Notes: generated by a model from the letters alone, not told the origin. 40,372 nt of DNA from Nitrospirales bacterium (GCA_009377845.1 WHTE01000014.1:1-40372); one strand, 5' to 3'. Positions 10,050 through 19,303 are shown, numbered from the stretch's first letter. Numbers and translations: made by a program.

Positions 10050-11366
10050 GTGTCAATGATTGGCGTTGGCAGAGAATGGGTGAAATTCGATGAGATTGGT
10101 ACGAGTTCTGAGCGTCCTCCAATGGATACCAATCCCTTCCGATGGAAACCAATGAAAACGAACAGCCCTCCAATTCGGGTATTGGTCGTGGACGATTCTG
10201 CCTTTATCAGAAACACGCTTTCCACGATGCTCATGAAATTCCCGGATGTGCAGGTGGTGGGGACCGCAAAAAATGGAATGGAAGCGATTGAGCAGGTCAA
10301 GCGAAGTCAGCCGGATGTCATGACTTTGGATGTTGACATGCCTGGCATGAATGGTTTGGCCGTGCTGGATTATGTCATGGCCCACTGTCCGCTTCCGGTC
10401 ATTATGATCAGCGCTTTGACCAATGAAGGGGCCGGGGTGACGCTTCAAGCTCTTGAACGGGGTGCTGTTGACTTTATTCCTAAAGATGTCGGCCAAAAAC
10501 ATTTTGACATTGACTGGATTGAGGGACAGTTACATGACAAAGTGCGGGAGGCGTATCAGGCTCAACTTGGGGTGCACCAGGCCCGACATACAGGAGTGAA
10601 CAACATTTCATCGGTCTCGGTCTCCCATCCTCAGAAGAAGGGTGAAACGAGAGCCGCCATACGGCGGCCCGACATATCTTGGGAGGGTGTGAATCGAGCC
10701 GCCACACAGCAAACACATGATATGTTCCCCCTTGTGGTGATTGGATCATCCACCGGAGGGCCAAATCTGCTGAAACAACTCGTGCGGGATTTACCAGTTC
10801 CCTTTCCGGCCTCGCTCATCATTATTCAGCATATGCCAAAATTTTTCACAAAAGTGTTTTCGGAAAATTTGAATGCCGTTGCTCCGTTTCCTATACGAGA
10901 AGCGCGCAATGGGGATCGGCTCGAACCCGGGGTGGGCCTCGTGGCTCCGGGTGATCAGCATTTGTTCATTGACCGTCAGGCTAATGGACGAGCGGCGATC
11001 AAAATTTCGACTGAGTCGGTACACCTGCCTTACCGGCCATCGGTTGATTGTGCCATGGCCTCGGCGGCAGAACATTTTGGTTCATCCGTCATCGGTGTGG
11101 TGGTGTCCGGTATGGGGAATGATGGTGTGGTGGGCTGTCAAAAAATTAAGGAGCACGGGGGAACCGTGCTTGTCCAGAATGAAGCGACCGCCTTGTTGTA
11201 TGGGATGCCACGGGCGGTGGTGGAGGCAGGCTGGGCCGATGCAGTGGTTTCAGATGTGCAGCTGGTTGAGTGCATGGTTCAGGCTGTTGAGGCTATTTTG
11301 GAGGAGAGGGCGTTGGCGATTCCTGTGGGGCTTAGGCCATCAAAAGTTCGGAACGGGTCAGGCTAG
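10050..11366 (+). CDS. cheB: protein-glutamate methylesterase/glutaminase CheB
   Basis: Receiver (VLVVDDSAFIRNTLSTML..TLDVDMPGMNGL) and methylesterase (VIGSSTGGPNLLKQLVRDLP..IIIQHMP..VSGMGNDG). Start uncertain: GTG 10050 or internal ATG 10122/10152. Confidence 0.93.
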   Translation: MSMIGVGREWVKFDEIGTSSERPPMDTNPFRWKPMKTNSPPIRVLVVDDSAFIRNTLSTMLMKFPDVQVVGTAKNGMEAIEQVKRSQPDVMTLDVDMPGMNGLAVLDYVMAHCPLPVIMISALTNEGAGVTLQALERGAVDFIPKDVGQKHFDIDWIEGQLHDKVREAYQAQLGVHQARHTGVNNISSVSVSHPQKKGETRAAIRRPDISWEGVNRAATQQTHDMFPLVVIGSSTGGPNLLKQLVRDLPVPFPASLIIIQHMPKFFTKVFSENLNAVAPFPIREARNGDRLEPGVGLVAPGDQHLFIDRQANGRAAIKISTESVHLPYRPSVDCAMASAAEHFGSSVIGVVVSGMGNDGVVGCQKIKEHGGTVLVQNEATALLYGMPRAVVEAGWADAVVSDVQLVECMVQAVEAILEERALAIPVGLRPSKVRNGSG

Positions 11367-11400
11367 GGACTTTTCCAGAGTTTGGAGAGGGACACATCTC

Positions 11401-11889
11401 ATGTTGAGTACTGTGACGAAGAGGCTATCTCATGATGATATCGAGGAAGGCGTTGGAGTTGTGCTCCAACTGGTGAGTTTTCAGTTGGGGCACGAGATAT
11501 TTGCAATCGATATCCTGGGCGTTCAAGAGATAATTCGTCTGGCTGAAATTACCCATGTACCGAATGCTCCCCATTATGTGGAAGGGGTGGTGAATCTGCG
11601 TGGAAAAGTCATCCCCATTATCAATCTTCGAGCCCGTTTCGGTCTGTCTGCTACGGAACCCACCAAGGAGACTCGCATCGTGGTGGTGGAGGTGGCTCAT
11701 GTGATATTAGGATTTATCGTGGATTCGGTGGAAGAAGTCTTGCGACTTCCGGAAGAATGTATTGAACCCATGCCCCCTACAGGCCGGGGAGGAGTTGATG
11801 AATGTCATCGAGGGGTGGGACGGGTGAATGGGCGCTTGGTCATGTTGCTGGACCTTGAACTCTTGTTTGGTATTCGGACATCCCGTTAA
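11401..11889 (+). CDS. cheW: chemotaxis coupling protein CheW
   Basis: LVSFQLGHEIFAIDILGVQEIIRL..YVEGVVNLRGKVIPIINLRARFGL. The longer ORF from 10873 overlaps cheB and is not the true start. Confidence 0.92.
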   Translation: MLSTVTKRLSHDDIEEGVGVVLQLVSFQLGHEIFAIDILGVQEIIRLAEITHVPNAPHYVEGVVNLRGKVIPIINLRARFGLSATEPTKETRIVVVEVAHVILGFIVDSVEEVLRLPEECIEPMPPTGRGGVDECHRGVGRVNGRLVMLLDLELLFGIRTSR

Positions 11890-11904
11890 GGAGAGCGGTT
11901 TGTT

Positions 11905-12666
11905 ATGGATATTTTGTCAATCCTTGGCATCGTGTTGTCCATTGTGGCCATTGTTGGCGGGCAATACTTAGAGGGCGGCCATCTCAGTTCGATTATGCAA
12001 TTCACCGCCTTTCTCATTGTGATGGGTGGTACCCTCGGAGCGGTCATGCTCAATTATCCGATGCCGATTTTTATGAAGGCATTGAGTAGCATCGGCATGG
12101 TCTTTGGCAATGTGCATGTGGATATGAAGGGTATCATTTCAAAAATAGTGGAACTCTCCAATATCAGTCGAAAGCAGGGCTTGCTGGCATTGGAAGGCCA
12201 GATGAAGACAATTCAGGATCCCCTCATGGCCAAGGGCGTTCAATTGGTCGTTGACGGAACGGAGCCGCCGAAAATTCGCGAAATTCTCGAGGTGGAAGTC
12301 GGAATTTTTGAAGAGGAGTATCTGTTAGCGGGAAAAGTCTACGAATCGTTAGGAGGTTATGCGCCTACGGTTGGGATTATTGGTGCGGTCCTTGGATTAA
12401 TCCATGTCATGGAAAATTTAGCCGATCCGTCTAAACTGGGGAGTGGCATCGCCGTGGCGTTTGTGGCCACGGTCTATGGAGTGGGCTCCGCCAATTTGTT
12501 TTTCCTGCCTATGGGAGGAAAAATTAAAATGAAAGCCAAGGAATTGGTGATGGGAAAGCTCATGGTGATTGAAGGGCTCATTTCCGTCGCCCAAGGAGAG
12601 AATCCTCGAATGATTGAAGAGAAGTTAAGTGGGTTTCTGCCCACGTCGGAGAAAAAGAAAAAATAA
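11905..12666 (+). CDS. motA: flagellar motor stator protein MotA
   Basis: MDILSILGIVLSIVAIVGGQYLEGGHLSSI..GGTLGAVMLNYP..GGYAPTVGIIGAVLGLIHVMENL. Confidence 0.94.
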   Translation: MDILSILGIVLSIVAIVGGQYLEGGHLSSIMQFTAFLIVMGGTLGAVMLNYPMPIFMKALSSIGMVFGNVHVDMKGIISKIVELSNISRKQGLLALEGQMKTIQDPLMAKGVQLVVDGTEPPKIREILEVEVGIFEEEYLLAGKVYESLGGYAPTVGIIGAVLGLIHVMENLADPSKLGSGIAVAFVATVYGVGSANLFFLPMGGKIKMKAKELVMGKLMVIEGLISVAQGENPRMIEEKLSGFLPTSEKKKK

Positions 12667-12702
12667 ACAAGTGGCGGACGGACTGTTGGTGCGAGTGATT
12701 GT

Positions 12703-13443
12703 GTGAAGAAAAAGCACGAGGAGCATGAAAATCACGAACGGTGGTTAGTCTCGTATGCGGACTTTATTACCTTGCTGTTTGCATTTTTTGTGGTGATGTA
12801 TTCGGTTTCTTCAATCAATGAAGGAAAATTCCGCGTCCTCAGCGATTCTCTGGTGAGCTCTTTTACCAACAATAAACCCGTGGGGGAGCTATCTCTCGTC
12901 AATCTTCCCATTCAAAAGAGTACACCGATTCAAGTGAAAGAAGAGCAAAAATCAACCGATAATACTCGGTCCTTCTTAAAAGTCGCCAATGCCATTACCG
13001 CAGCCAAGGTCCCTCAAGGCGTGAAGATCACCTCGACGGAACGTGGGTTGAATATTCGGATCAAAGATGAGGCCTTGTTTCGTAGTGGGAGTGCCAGCAT
13101 TAATCCACAAATCCAAGAATTCATCGATTTAATTGCCAGCCTGGTCAAAGATTTGCCAAATCTCATTGCGGTCGAAGGGCATACGGACAATCAGCCTATC
13201 CGATCCGCTGTCTTTCCATCGAATTGGGATCTTTCAACCACCAGGGCCAATGCCTTGATCCGGTATTTGATCGAACAGCATCAATTAGCTGCTCACCGAT
13301 TTTCCTCAACCGGTTATGCAGGCACTCGCCCCGTTGAATCCAACGATACTTTGGACGGACAAGCTTCTAACCGCCGGGTAGAACTCATCGTGCTTCGGGA
13401 CACGAGTCCTAAAACTTCACCATCACACCCCTTCCTCCCCTAA
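12703..13443 (+). CDS. motB: flagellar motor stator protein MotB
   Basis: HERWLVSYADFITLLFAFFVVMYSVSSIN plug/TM plus OmpA-like (VEGHTDNQPI..WDLSTTRANAL..NRRVELIV); GTG start. Confidence 0.94.
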   Translation: MKKKHEEHENHERWLVSYADFITLLFAFFVVMYSVSSINEGKFRVLSDSLVSSFTNNKPVGELSLVNLPIQKSTPIQVKEEQKSTDNTRSFLKVANAITAAKVPQGVKITSTERGLNIRIKDEALFRSGSASINPQIQEFIDLIASLVKDLPNLIAVEGHTDNQPIRSAVFPSNWDLSTTRANALIRYLIEQHQLAAHRFSSTGYAGTRPVESNDTLDGQASNRRVELIVLRDTSPKTSPSHPFLP

Positions 13444-13722
13444 AATCCGTTCCACAACCCGAGTTAAAAAAATCCGGAAAACGATTAAACCGATTCCTGC
13501 CATTCGCTAGGCAGGATCAGGTCTATTGGGAAAGTTATGCCGGTATCGTCGGGTCCCCCTGCGAGGGGAATACCGGTTCCCTGTTCAAGGCAAGAAAAAT
13601 CCGATAGACAACACATGCCTCAAACTTCGCACTATTTGGGATTTTGAGAGGCGAAAGAATGAAAACGTTGTAAAAACGGCCTTGTGTTAGCCATTCCCTT
13701 TGGGGAACACGCAGGCGGCCTT

Positions 13723-13739
13723 TTGGCACATGCGTTGCA
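13723..13739 (+). promoter_or_regulatory. sigma54 (-24/-12) promoter for the flgF operon
   Basis: TTGGCACATGCGTTGCA matches YTGGCACRNNNNTTGCW with the required 12-nt GG-to-GC spacing, 35 bp before the flgF start codon. Confidence 0.75.
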
Positions 13740-13773
13740 GAATTCCTCCTCTATCCACGTCAAGGAGGAAAAA

Positions 13774-14493
13774 ATGAACCGAGGCATCTATCCGCCCTTA
13801 GCCGGGGCGATTACGCTTGAACACCGCATGGAAGTCCTCTCCCATAATATTGGGAATGTGCATACGACGGGCTTTAAAAAGGACAAGCCGATCTTCGCCA
13901 CCATTCTGGGGCAAACCCCAGGGCCCTCGGTAGCTGGAATAGATTTGTTCCCCCTGATGGATGCACTTCCTCCAGATCGTTCGCAAGGAGTTTTACATCA
14001 CACAGGGGAACCATTAGACGTGGGATTGGAAGGCGAAGGGTTTTTGGTCGCGCAAACTCCTGATGGATTGCGGTATTACCGCGGTGGGAAATTACATCGG
14101 AATGCTGACGGAAATTTAGTGGCCCATACCGGTGATCCCCTCATGGGGAAGAAGGGACCCATTCAACTGCCGGGTGGTGAGGTCGTGATTGGCAATGATG
14201 GAACGATTCGGGTCAATAATAAGATCATCGACACACTGCGGTTGGACAAAATCTCCAATGGTCAAGAAACGGCAAAGGTGGGCGATTTGTTCTGGACCGT
14301 TCCGGATCAGGTTGTTCCGGATACGCATACCACCGTGCATCAGGGCATGTTGGAGCAATCCAATGTTAATCCTTCCCTCGATATGGTTGAACTGATCAAA
14401 GTGATACGAGAGTACGAACAAATGCAAAAAGCCATTAAAGCGATGGATGAACTGGCGGCCCAGGCCATTCAAGCCGGCCGGGTGCAGACGTAA
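13774..14493 (+). CDS. flgF: flagellar basal-body rod protein FlgF
   Basis: MNRGIYPPLAGAITLEHRMEVLSHNIGNVHTTGFKKD rod-protein N-terminus and SNVNPSLDMVELIKVIREYEQMQKAIKAMDE C-terminus; AAGGAGG before ATG 13774 (ORF opens at 13684). Confidence 0.88.
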   Translation: MNRGIYPPLAGAITLEHRMEVLSHNIGNVHTTGFKKDKPIFATILGQTPGPSVAGIDLFPLMDALPPDRSQGVLHHTGEPLDVGLEGEGFLVAQTPDGLRYYRGGKLHRNADGNLVAHTGDPLMGKKGPIQLPGGEVVIGNDGTIRVNNKIIDTLRLDKISNGQETAKVGDLFWTVPDQVVPDTHTTVHQGMLEQSNVNPSLDMVELIKVIREYEQMQKAIKAMDELAAQAIQAGRVQT

Positions 14494-14523
14494 GAGAGAG
14501 AAGTGAGGAGTAAGAAGTGAAAA

Positions 14524-14604
14524 TAAGGGGTAAAACGGGATGTGTAAAGGGTAAGAGTAACCACCTCTCCCTTCACATTTCACGAAAAATCGCTTCACCC
14601 CTTA
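14524..14604. repeat. imperfect inverted repeat of G/A-rich units, flgF-flgG intergenic
   Basis: Left arm TAAGGGGTAAAACG..AAAGGGTAAGAG, right arm CCTCTCCCTTCAC..CACCCCTTACG. Confidence 0.5.
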
Positions 14605-14691
14605 CGCTTTAGGAAAGAAGAATCTCCTGACTTTGGATAGCGTAACCGATCGTGAAAATTATGATGCCTCTATAAAGGGAGACGAATAACG

Positions 14692-15483
14692 ATGATTCGA
14701 GCGATGCATACCGCTTCTACGGGCATGTTCGCCCAACAACTCAATATCGATACGATTGCGAACAATCTCGCCAACGTGAATACGACAGGGTTTAAACGAA
14801 GTCGAGCGGAATTTGCCGATCTCCTGTATCAAATTTCCCGTTTACCGGGAGCCAGTGCCTCGAATGTCGGGGTGTTTCCAGTCGGTATGCAGATCGGGTT
14901 AGGCGTAAGGCCCGTTACCGTGGCCAAGGAATATGTGCAAGGAAGCCTCAAGCAAACTTTTAATGAATTAGATTTAGCCATTGAAGGGGTTGGTTTTTTC
15001 CAAGTCACGCGTCCGGATGGGACCACCATGTATACCCGGGCCGGATCCTTTAAACGCGATAGTACTGGCAATGTCGTGACGGGAGATGGCGATCAGCTTA
15101 TTCCAAGCATTACGATTCCCTCTGGCGCACTCAAAGTCGATATTGGTCAAGATGGCACGGTTTCGGCGCTGTTGCCCGGAGTGTCCCAGGCCACTCAGGT
15201 GGGGCAAATTCAATTGGTGCGATTCGATAATCCTTCCGGCTTGATTTCACAAGGCAATAATTTGTTTTCAGAGAGCACTTCCTCGGGGCCTGCTCAACAG
15301 GGGACGCCAGGGTTTTCCACAGGGTTTGGGAATATTCAGCAAGGATTCCTCGAAATATCGAATGTGAATATTGCGGATGAAATGGTCAATATGATTATTG
15401 CCCAACGGGCCTATGAATTAAATGCCAAAGCCATCCAGGCATCAGACGATATGATGCAGGTGGTGAACACGTTGCGACGGTAG
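14692..15483 (+). CDS. flgG: flagellar distal rod protein FlgG
   Basis: MIRAMHTASTGMFAQQLNIDTIANNLANVNTTGFKRSRAEFADLLYQ and SNVNIADEMVNMIIAQRAYELNAKAIQASDDMMQ. Confidence 0.96.
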   Translation: MIRAMHTASTGMFAQQLNIDTIANNLANVNTTGFKRSRAEFADLLYQISRLPGASASNVGVFPVGMQIGLGVRPVTVAKEYVQGSLKQTFNELDLAIEGVGFFQVTRPDGTTMYTRAGSFKRDSTGNVVTGDGDQLIPSITIPSGALKVDIGQDGTVSALLPGVSQATQVGQIQLVRFDNPSGLISQGNNLFSESTSSGPAQQGTPGFSTGFGNIQQGFLEISNVNIADEMVNMIIAQRAYELNAKAIQASDDMMQVVNTLRR

Positions 15484-15487
15484 ATCA

Positions 15488-16243
15488 ATGAAGACGTTCA
15501 TCTTGTTGATTGGACTTCTGTTGGGCGGGAATGTGTGGGGGGTAGTCGAGGGGACTGCCCGGGCAGAAGAGCCTGTCTCGTCCACACGTGTGCGTCCGGA
15601 CATGCAATCGGTGCGTGCTGGAGATTTTGAGCGGATAATCTTGGCAGAGCTGACGCGCCGGTATGGACGCCCGCATCATCAGGTGTCGTTGCGGGTGTTG
15701 TTCCCCAGTCAATTGGTTGAGGTTCCCAGGGGGAACCTCCATCTTGAGGTCGAAGAATGGTCAGGGGGCGGAAGGACCGGACGCCGCGCGTTTCGAGTCG
15801 GTGTCTTTGTGAATCAGCAATTTATTAAAACGGTGAATGTCGTGGGGGAAGTGAAGGCTCAAGCCGAAGTGGCGACTCCGATCCGCTGGTTGAAGCCGAA
15901 AGATCTGGTGGCGGGCGAGGATCTGGCCCCGATGATGGTGGATGTGCCTTCCCTGACGCATGATTTTATTTTGGATCTTGAGGAGGCAATCGGCAAACAA
16001 GTGTTGCGTCCGTTGCCTCCGAGACAACCGATTCGGAAAATCATGTTGGATCACCCACCGGTCATTCATAAGGGGGATCGGGTCATGATTGAGGTCCGGA
16101 GTGGTGGCCTTCTGGTTCAGACCGTGGGACTAGCCAAAGCTGCCGGTAAAGCAGGGGAAACGATTCCGGTCCAAAACCAGGCATCGGGTCGGGACGTATT
16201 AGGGACCGTCATGGCTGCCGGGCTGGTAGAGGTCGGATTTTGA
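15488..16243 (+). CDS. flgA: P-ring assembly chaperone FlgA
   Basis: Signal peptide, SAF-like C-terminal region (GDRVMIEVRSGGLLVQTVGLAKAAGKAGETIPVQNQASGRDVLGTVMAAGLVEV), upstream of flgH. Confidence 0.9.
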   Translation: MKTFILLIGLLLGGNVWGVVEGTARAEEPVSSTRVRPDMQSVRAGDFERIILAELTRRYGRPHHQVSLRVLFPSQLVEVPRGNLHLEVEEWSGGGRTGRRAFRVGVFVNQQFIKTVNVVGEVKAQAEVATPIRWLKPKDLVAGEDLAPMMVDVPSLTHDFILDLEEAIGKQVLRPLPPRQPIRKIMLDHPPVIHKGDRVMIEVRSGGLLVQTVGLAKAAGKAGETIPVQNQASGRDVLGTVMAAGLVEVGF

Positions 16244-16941
16244 AAACACCAAGGTTGACGATGAGGCTCGTGGTGTGGGTAGTCGCCCTGCTGGTAATCG
16301 TGAGTAGCTGGACGAGCTGTGCCAAACCCAAGACGATGACGCAGGTCGAAGCCGAGCCAATTATCCCTGAAAAGGATCAGCCATCTTCACTAGGCTCCTT
16401 GTGGGAACCGGGGAACGGGCGGGCGTTCATGTTTGAGGATCGACGAGCCAGTCGGATCGGGGACATCGTCGTTGTACAAATCGTGGAACAACACAAGGGT
16501 TCCAAGAAAGCCAACACGAAAGCGGATCGAGAAGCAAGCCTTTCAGCCGGAGTAGGCGGGGGACTTTTCGGGCTTAGCAGTCTTACGCAGAAATTTGCTG
16601 AATATTTTAATATTGATGCCAGTACCAAAAATGAATTTGAGGGAGACGGGTCGACCAGCCGGGAAGATACCTTAACCGGCACCATTGCCGCCAAAGTGAT
16701 CGAAGTGTTTCCCAACGGCGACCTCCGGATTCAGGGCAAACGGGAAGTGACGGTTAATAGCGAGAAACAAACGATGACGATTAAAGGCATTGTCCGCCGC
16801 ATCGACTTGGATACGCAGAACACGGTCTTGTCGACCGCAGTCGCCGATGCACAAATTGCCTATACCGGTTTAGGAGTTGTGGACGATGTCCAGAGACCTG
16901 GGTGGGCTACCCGAATTTTTGATTGGATTACGCCGTTTTAG
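16240..16941 (+). CDS. flgH: flagellar L-ring lipoprotein FlgH
   Basis: Lipoprotein signal (..SSWTSCAK), SLWEPGNGRAFMFEDRRASRIGDIVVVQIVEQ, IKGIVRRIDLDTQNTVLSTAVADAQIAYTGLG. Confidence 0.94.
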   Translation: MKTPRLTMRLVVWVVALLVIVSSWTSCAKPKTMTQVEAEPIIPEKDQPSSLGSLWEPGNGRAFMFEDRRASRIGDIVVVQIVEQHKGSKKANTKADREASLSAGVGGGLFGLSSLTQKFAEYFNIDASTKNEFEGDGSTSREDTLTGTIAAKVIEVFPNGDLRIQGKREVTVNSEKQTMTIKGIVRRIDLDTQNTVLSTAVADAQIAYTGLGVVDDVQRPGWATRIFDWITPF

Positions 16942-16990
16942 GTTTTTGGACTAGGTCTGTTTCCCATCTTTGATGTAACAGGAGATTTCC

Positions 16991-18199
16991 GTGATCCGTC
17001 GATCTTTCTTGATGAATAGGAGAAAAATTTCAAGCAAAACCGTGCGACCATGGCTTCCTCGATGGGGCGTGGTATTGGTCTGGATCAGTGGCTGGCTCAT
17101 GGTCAGTGCCGGGGCTCTCACCGCACCGGTGGAAATTCAGGCGGCTCGTATTAAAGATATCGCCTCTGTTGAAGGAGTTCGAGACAACCAATTGATCGGG
17201 TATGGATTGGTGGTCGGGTTGGACCAGACCGGAGATTCGGTCGTGGGTGGTCAATTTACCGCCCAAGCCATTATTTCGATGTTAAATACCATGGGGATCA
17301 ATCTCAAAATTGATCCCATTCAATTGTTAACTCGAAATACCGCGTCGGTGATGGTGACCGCCAAACTGCCACCGTTTGCCCGTCCGGGTATGAAATTGGA
17401 TGTGCAGGTCTCTTCCATGGCCAATGCCAAAAGTTTAAAAGGGGGAACGCTCTTGTTGACACCTCTCAAAGCGGCCAATCAACAGGTGTATGCGGTCGCG
17501 CAAGGGCCGATTTCCACGTCAGGATTCGAGGCGGGAGATGGCGGGACCTCAGTGGTTAAAAACCAGCAATCCGGGGGGATTATCCCTGGTGGAGCTCTTG
17601 TCGAGCGAGCCGTGGATTTGGATATTACATCATGGGAGAAATTTTCCTTGACGATGCATCAGGCTGATTTCATCACCGCCTTGCGGGTGTCCGAAGCTAT
17701 TAATGCCCATCTTGGCGATGGGGTGGCGTCGGCAGTCAGTTCCGGACAGATCCGAGTAGGGGTTCCCGAACGGTTCCAGGGCAAAATTGTCCAAATGATC
17801 GCCGCGGTGGAAGGGTTGGACGTGCATGTGGATGTCCGGGCGAAGGTCGTCGTGAACGAACGAACGGGAACGATTGTCATGGGTGAACATGTCCGGCTGG
17901 CCAGCATGGCGATTTCGCATGGAAGCCTGACGATCAAAATTAAGACCCGGTTCGATGTGTCCCAACCAGAAGCTCCAGGACTCATTGGATCGGCCGCAGG
18001 GACCACGGTGGTGACTCCCAGCGTAGATACGGAAGCGGAAGAGGAGAAAAAGCGAGTTATTCAGGTCGATGGATCCGTGACCCTTGGGGACTTGGTCAAG
18101 GCCTTGAATTCGGTCGGGGTGACGCCTCGTGATCTGGTCGCCGTGCTGACGGCGGCTAAAGCGGCAGGGGCTCTCCAGGCCGACTTGGAGTTGATCTAA
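16991..18199 (+). CDS. flgI: flagellar P-ring protein FlgI
   Basis: ARIKDIASVEGVRDNQLIGYGLVVGLDQTGDS..MLNTMGINL..NTASVMVTAKLPPFARPG; start may lie downstream. Confidence 0.95.
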   Translation: MIRRSFLMNRRKISSKTVRPWLPRWGVVLVWISGWLMVSAGALTAPVEIQAARIKDIASVEGVRDNQLIGYGLVVGLDQTGDSVVGGQFTAQAIISMLNTMGINLKIDPIQLLTRNTASVMVTAKLPPFARPGMKLDVQVSSMANAKSLKGGTLLLTPLKAANQQVYAVAQGPISTSGFEAGDGGTSVVKNQQSGGIIPGGALVERAVDLDITSWEKFSLTMHQADFITALRVSEAINAHLGDGVASAVSSGQIRVGVPERFQGKIVQMIAAVEGLDVHVDVRAKVVVNERTGTIVMGEHVRLASMAISHGSLTIKIKTRFDVSQPEAPGLIGSAAGTTVVTPSVDTEAEEEKKRVIQVDGSVTLGDLVKALNSVGVTPRDLVAVLTAAKAAGALQADLELI

Positions 18200-18470
18200 C
18201 AGGGTCTTAAGAAACATGCCCTGGGTCTTTCCGAAGGGTCCGCCGTGCCTGCGCTGACCTTTAGCAGGCAGGCCAGTGGCGTTTCATGGTCAGTAAAAAG
18301 TCAATAGTGAGGGGGAAGACGTGATACGGAAAGCGTGGAGTAAACACCAGGATTTCCCCGATCGGACATTGGACGACCAGTGCGTGACGGCAAGAGCCTA
18401 CAATCAGCTTGTTCTCTTGAGCCAACGGCGACGGATCTGTGTCCAGGTCGAAACGCCTCAGGGCTTAGCA

Positions 18471-18497
18471 AGATCCTTCGTTTCCCTCAGGATGACA
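18471..18497. repeat. short interspersed-repeat-like sequence
   Basis: AGATCCTTCGTTTCCCTCAGGATGACA, internal ATCCT/AGGAT hairpin; similar to AAGATCCTTCGCTTCGCTCAGGATGACA-type repeats I recall from many bacterial intergenic regions. Confidence 0.4.
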
Positions 18498-18559
18498 TGC
18501 CTCCCAGGACGTGTGCTGTTCGTTAAAAGCCCGGAATTCATCAGAAGAGGGGGAAAATC

Positions 18560-18687
18560 GTGAGGGGTGAGGAGAAAAGAGTCATTCAGCAGTTTACTCC
18601 ATGCATTTTTTCATCATATTCCTTGCCCCTGACCCCTTACGTTTCATCCCTCACGAAGAACGTTTCTCCTGATGCCTCACTCCTCAC
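18560..18687. repeat. imperfect inverted repeat of GTGAGGRGTGAGG units, flgI-flgJ intergenic
   Basis: Left arm GTGAGGGGTGAGGAGAAA at 18560; right arm 18662-18687 is the complement of GTGAGGAGTGAGGcatcaggAGAAACG; a third unit (complement GTGAGGGATGAAACGTAAGGGGTC) at 18631-18655. Confidence 0.6.
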
Positions 18688-18909
18688 AATTCCGTGCGGC
18701 CTTGCCCATGGAACGGCACGTCTTGGCGTGCCGGGGCTGGACGGGTCAGACGGCGGGACGTTTTGATCGCCCTGTCGATTGCGGCTGTGACCGTCGTCCA
18801 CATGACAGTCCGGGGCAATTCTGAGAAATGTAAGTTTTTCCGTAGCCTGCGAAGACCGGATAAGAAGAGCCGCTTTGGCGATGACTGTGTGACTGAAAGG
18901 GTGCATTAC

Positions 18910-19266
18910 ATGATTCATGGCATTTCTCCATTGGAAATCAGGGGTCTCTCCCAGAGTGCGTCAAACGGCAAGGTGGATCAGGTGGAACAATCGGCCCGCC
19001 TGGAGGAATTGTTGCGGGCCAGTCAGGAATTCGAATCCTATTTCCTGTCGTATTTGATGAAGGTGATGCGAGAGACTGTCCACAAGGGGGCGTTGACTGC
19101 GAATCGCATGGGGGACATGTTTGATTCCTTTTATGACGAAGAAATTGGCAAACGGGCGGCCCAAGCGGGAGGAATTGGCTTTTCTGCCTACGTGTTGGAC
19201 ACGGTTGCCCGGAATGAAGACCTCACCCGTCCTCCCACATCAGATCCGCCTTCTATGAAATCCTAA
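18910..19266 (+). CDS. flgJ: flagellar rod-binding protein FlgJ (rod-binding domain only)
   Basis: LEELLRASQEFESYFLSYLMKVMRETVHKGALTANRMGDMFDSFYDEEIGKRAAQAGGIGFS; no muramidase domain. The ORF's start at 18694 reads through non-protein-like sequence. Confidence 0.85.
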   Translation: MIHGISPLEIRGLSQSASNGKVDQVEQSARLEELLRASQEFESYFLSYLMKVMRETVHKGALTANRMGDMFDSFYDEEIGKRAAQAGGIGFSAYVLDTVARNEDLTRPPTSDPPSMKS

Positions 19267-19275
19267 GAGGTTTTG

Positions 19276-19303
19276 TAAAGTTTCATGGTGTTACCTCCGA
19301 TAA
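19276..19303 (+). promoter_or_regulatory. sigma28 (FliA) promoter for flgM-flgN-flgK-flgL
   Basis: TAAAGTTT (exact -35 consensus) N12 TCCGATAA (7/8 of GCCGATAA). Confidence 0.75.

Noticed and set aside
10873-11889. 338-aa ORF as start of cheW
   Set aside because: The first ~175 residues are an out-of-frame reading of cheB; CheW homology begins after ATG 11401
18321-18766. 80-aa and 68-aa ORFs in the flgI-flgJ gap
   Set aside because: They overlap repeat elements and hairpins and have no protein-like pattern
18830-18870. Possible sigma28 promoter before flgJ (TAAGTTTTTCC..GACCGGATAAG)
   Set aside because: The -10 has an inserted G and the spacing is too long to fit TAAAGTTT-N11/12-GCCGATAA
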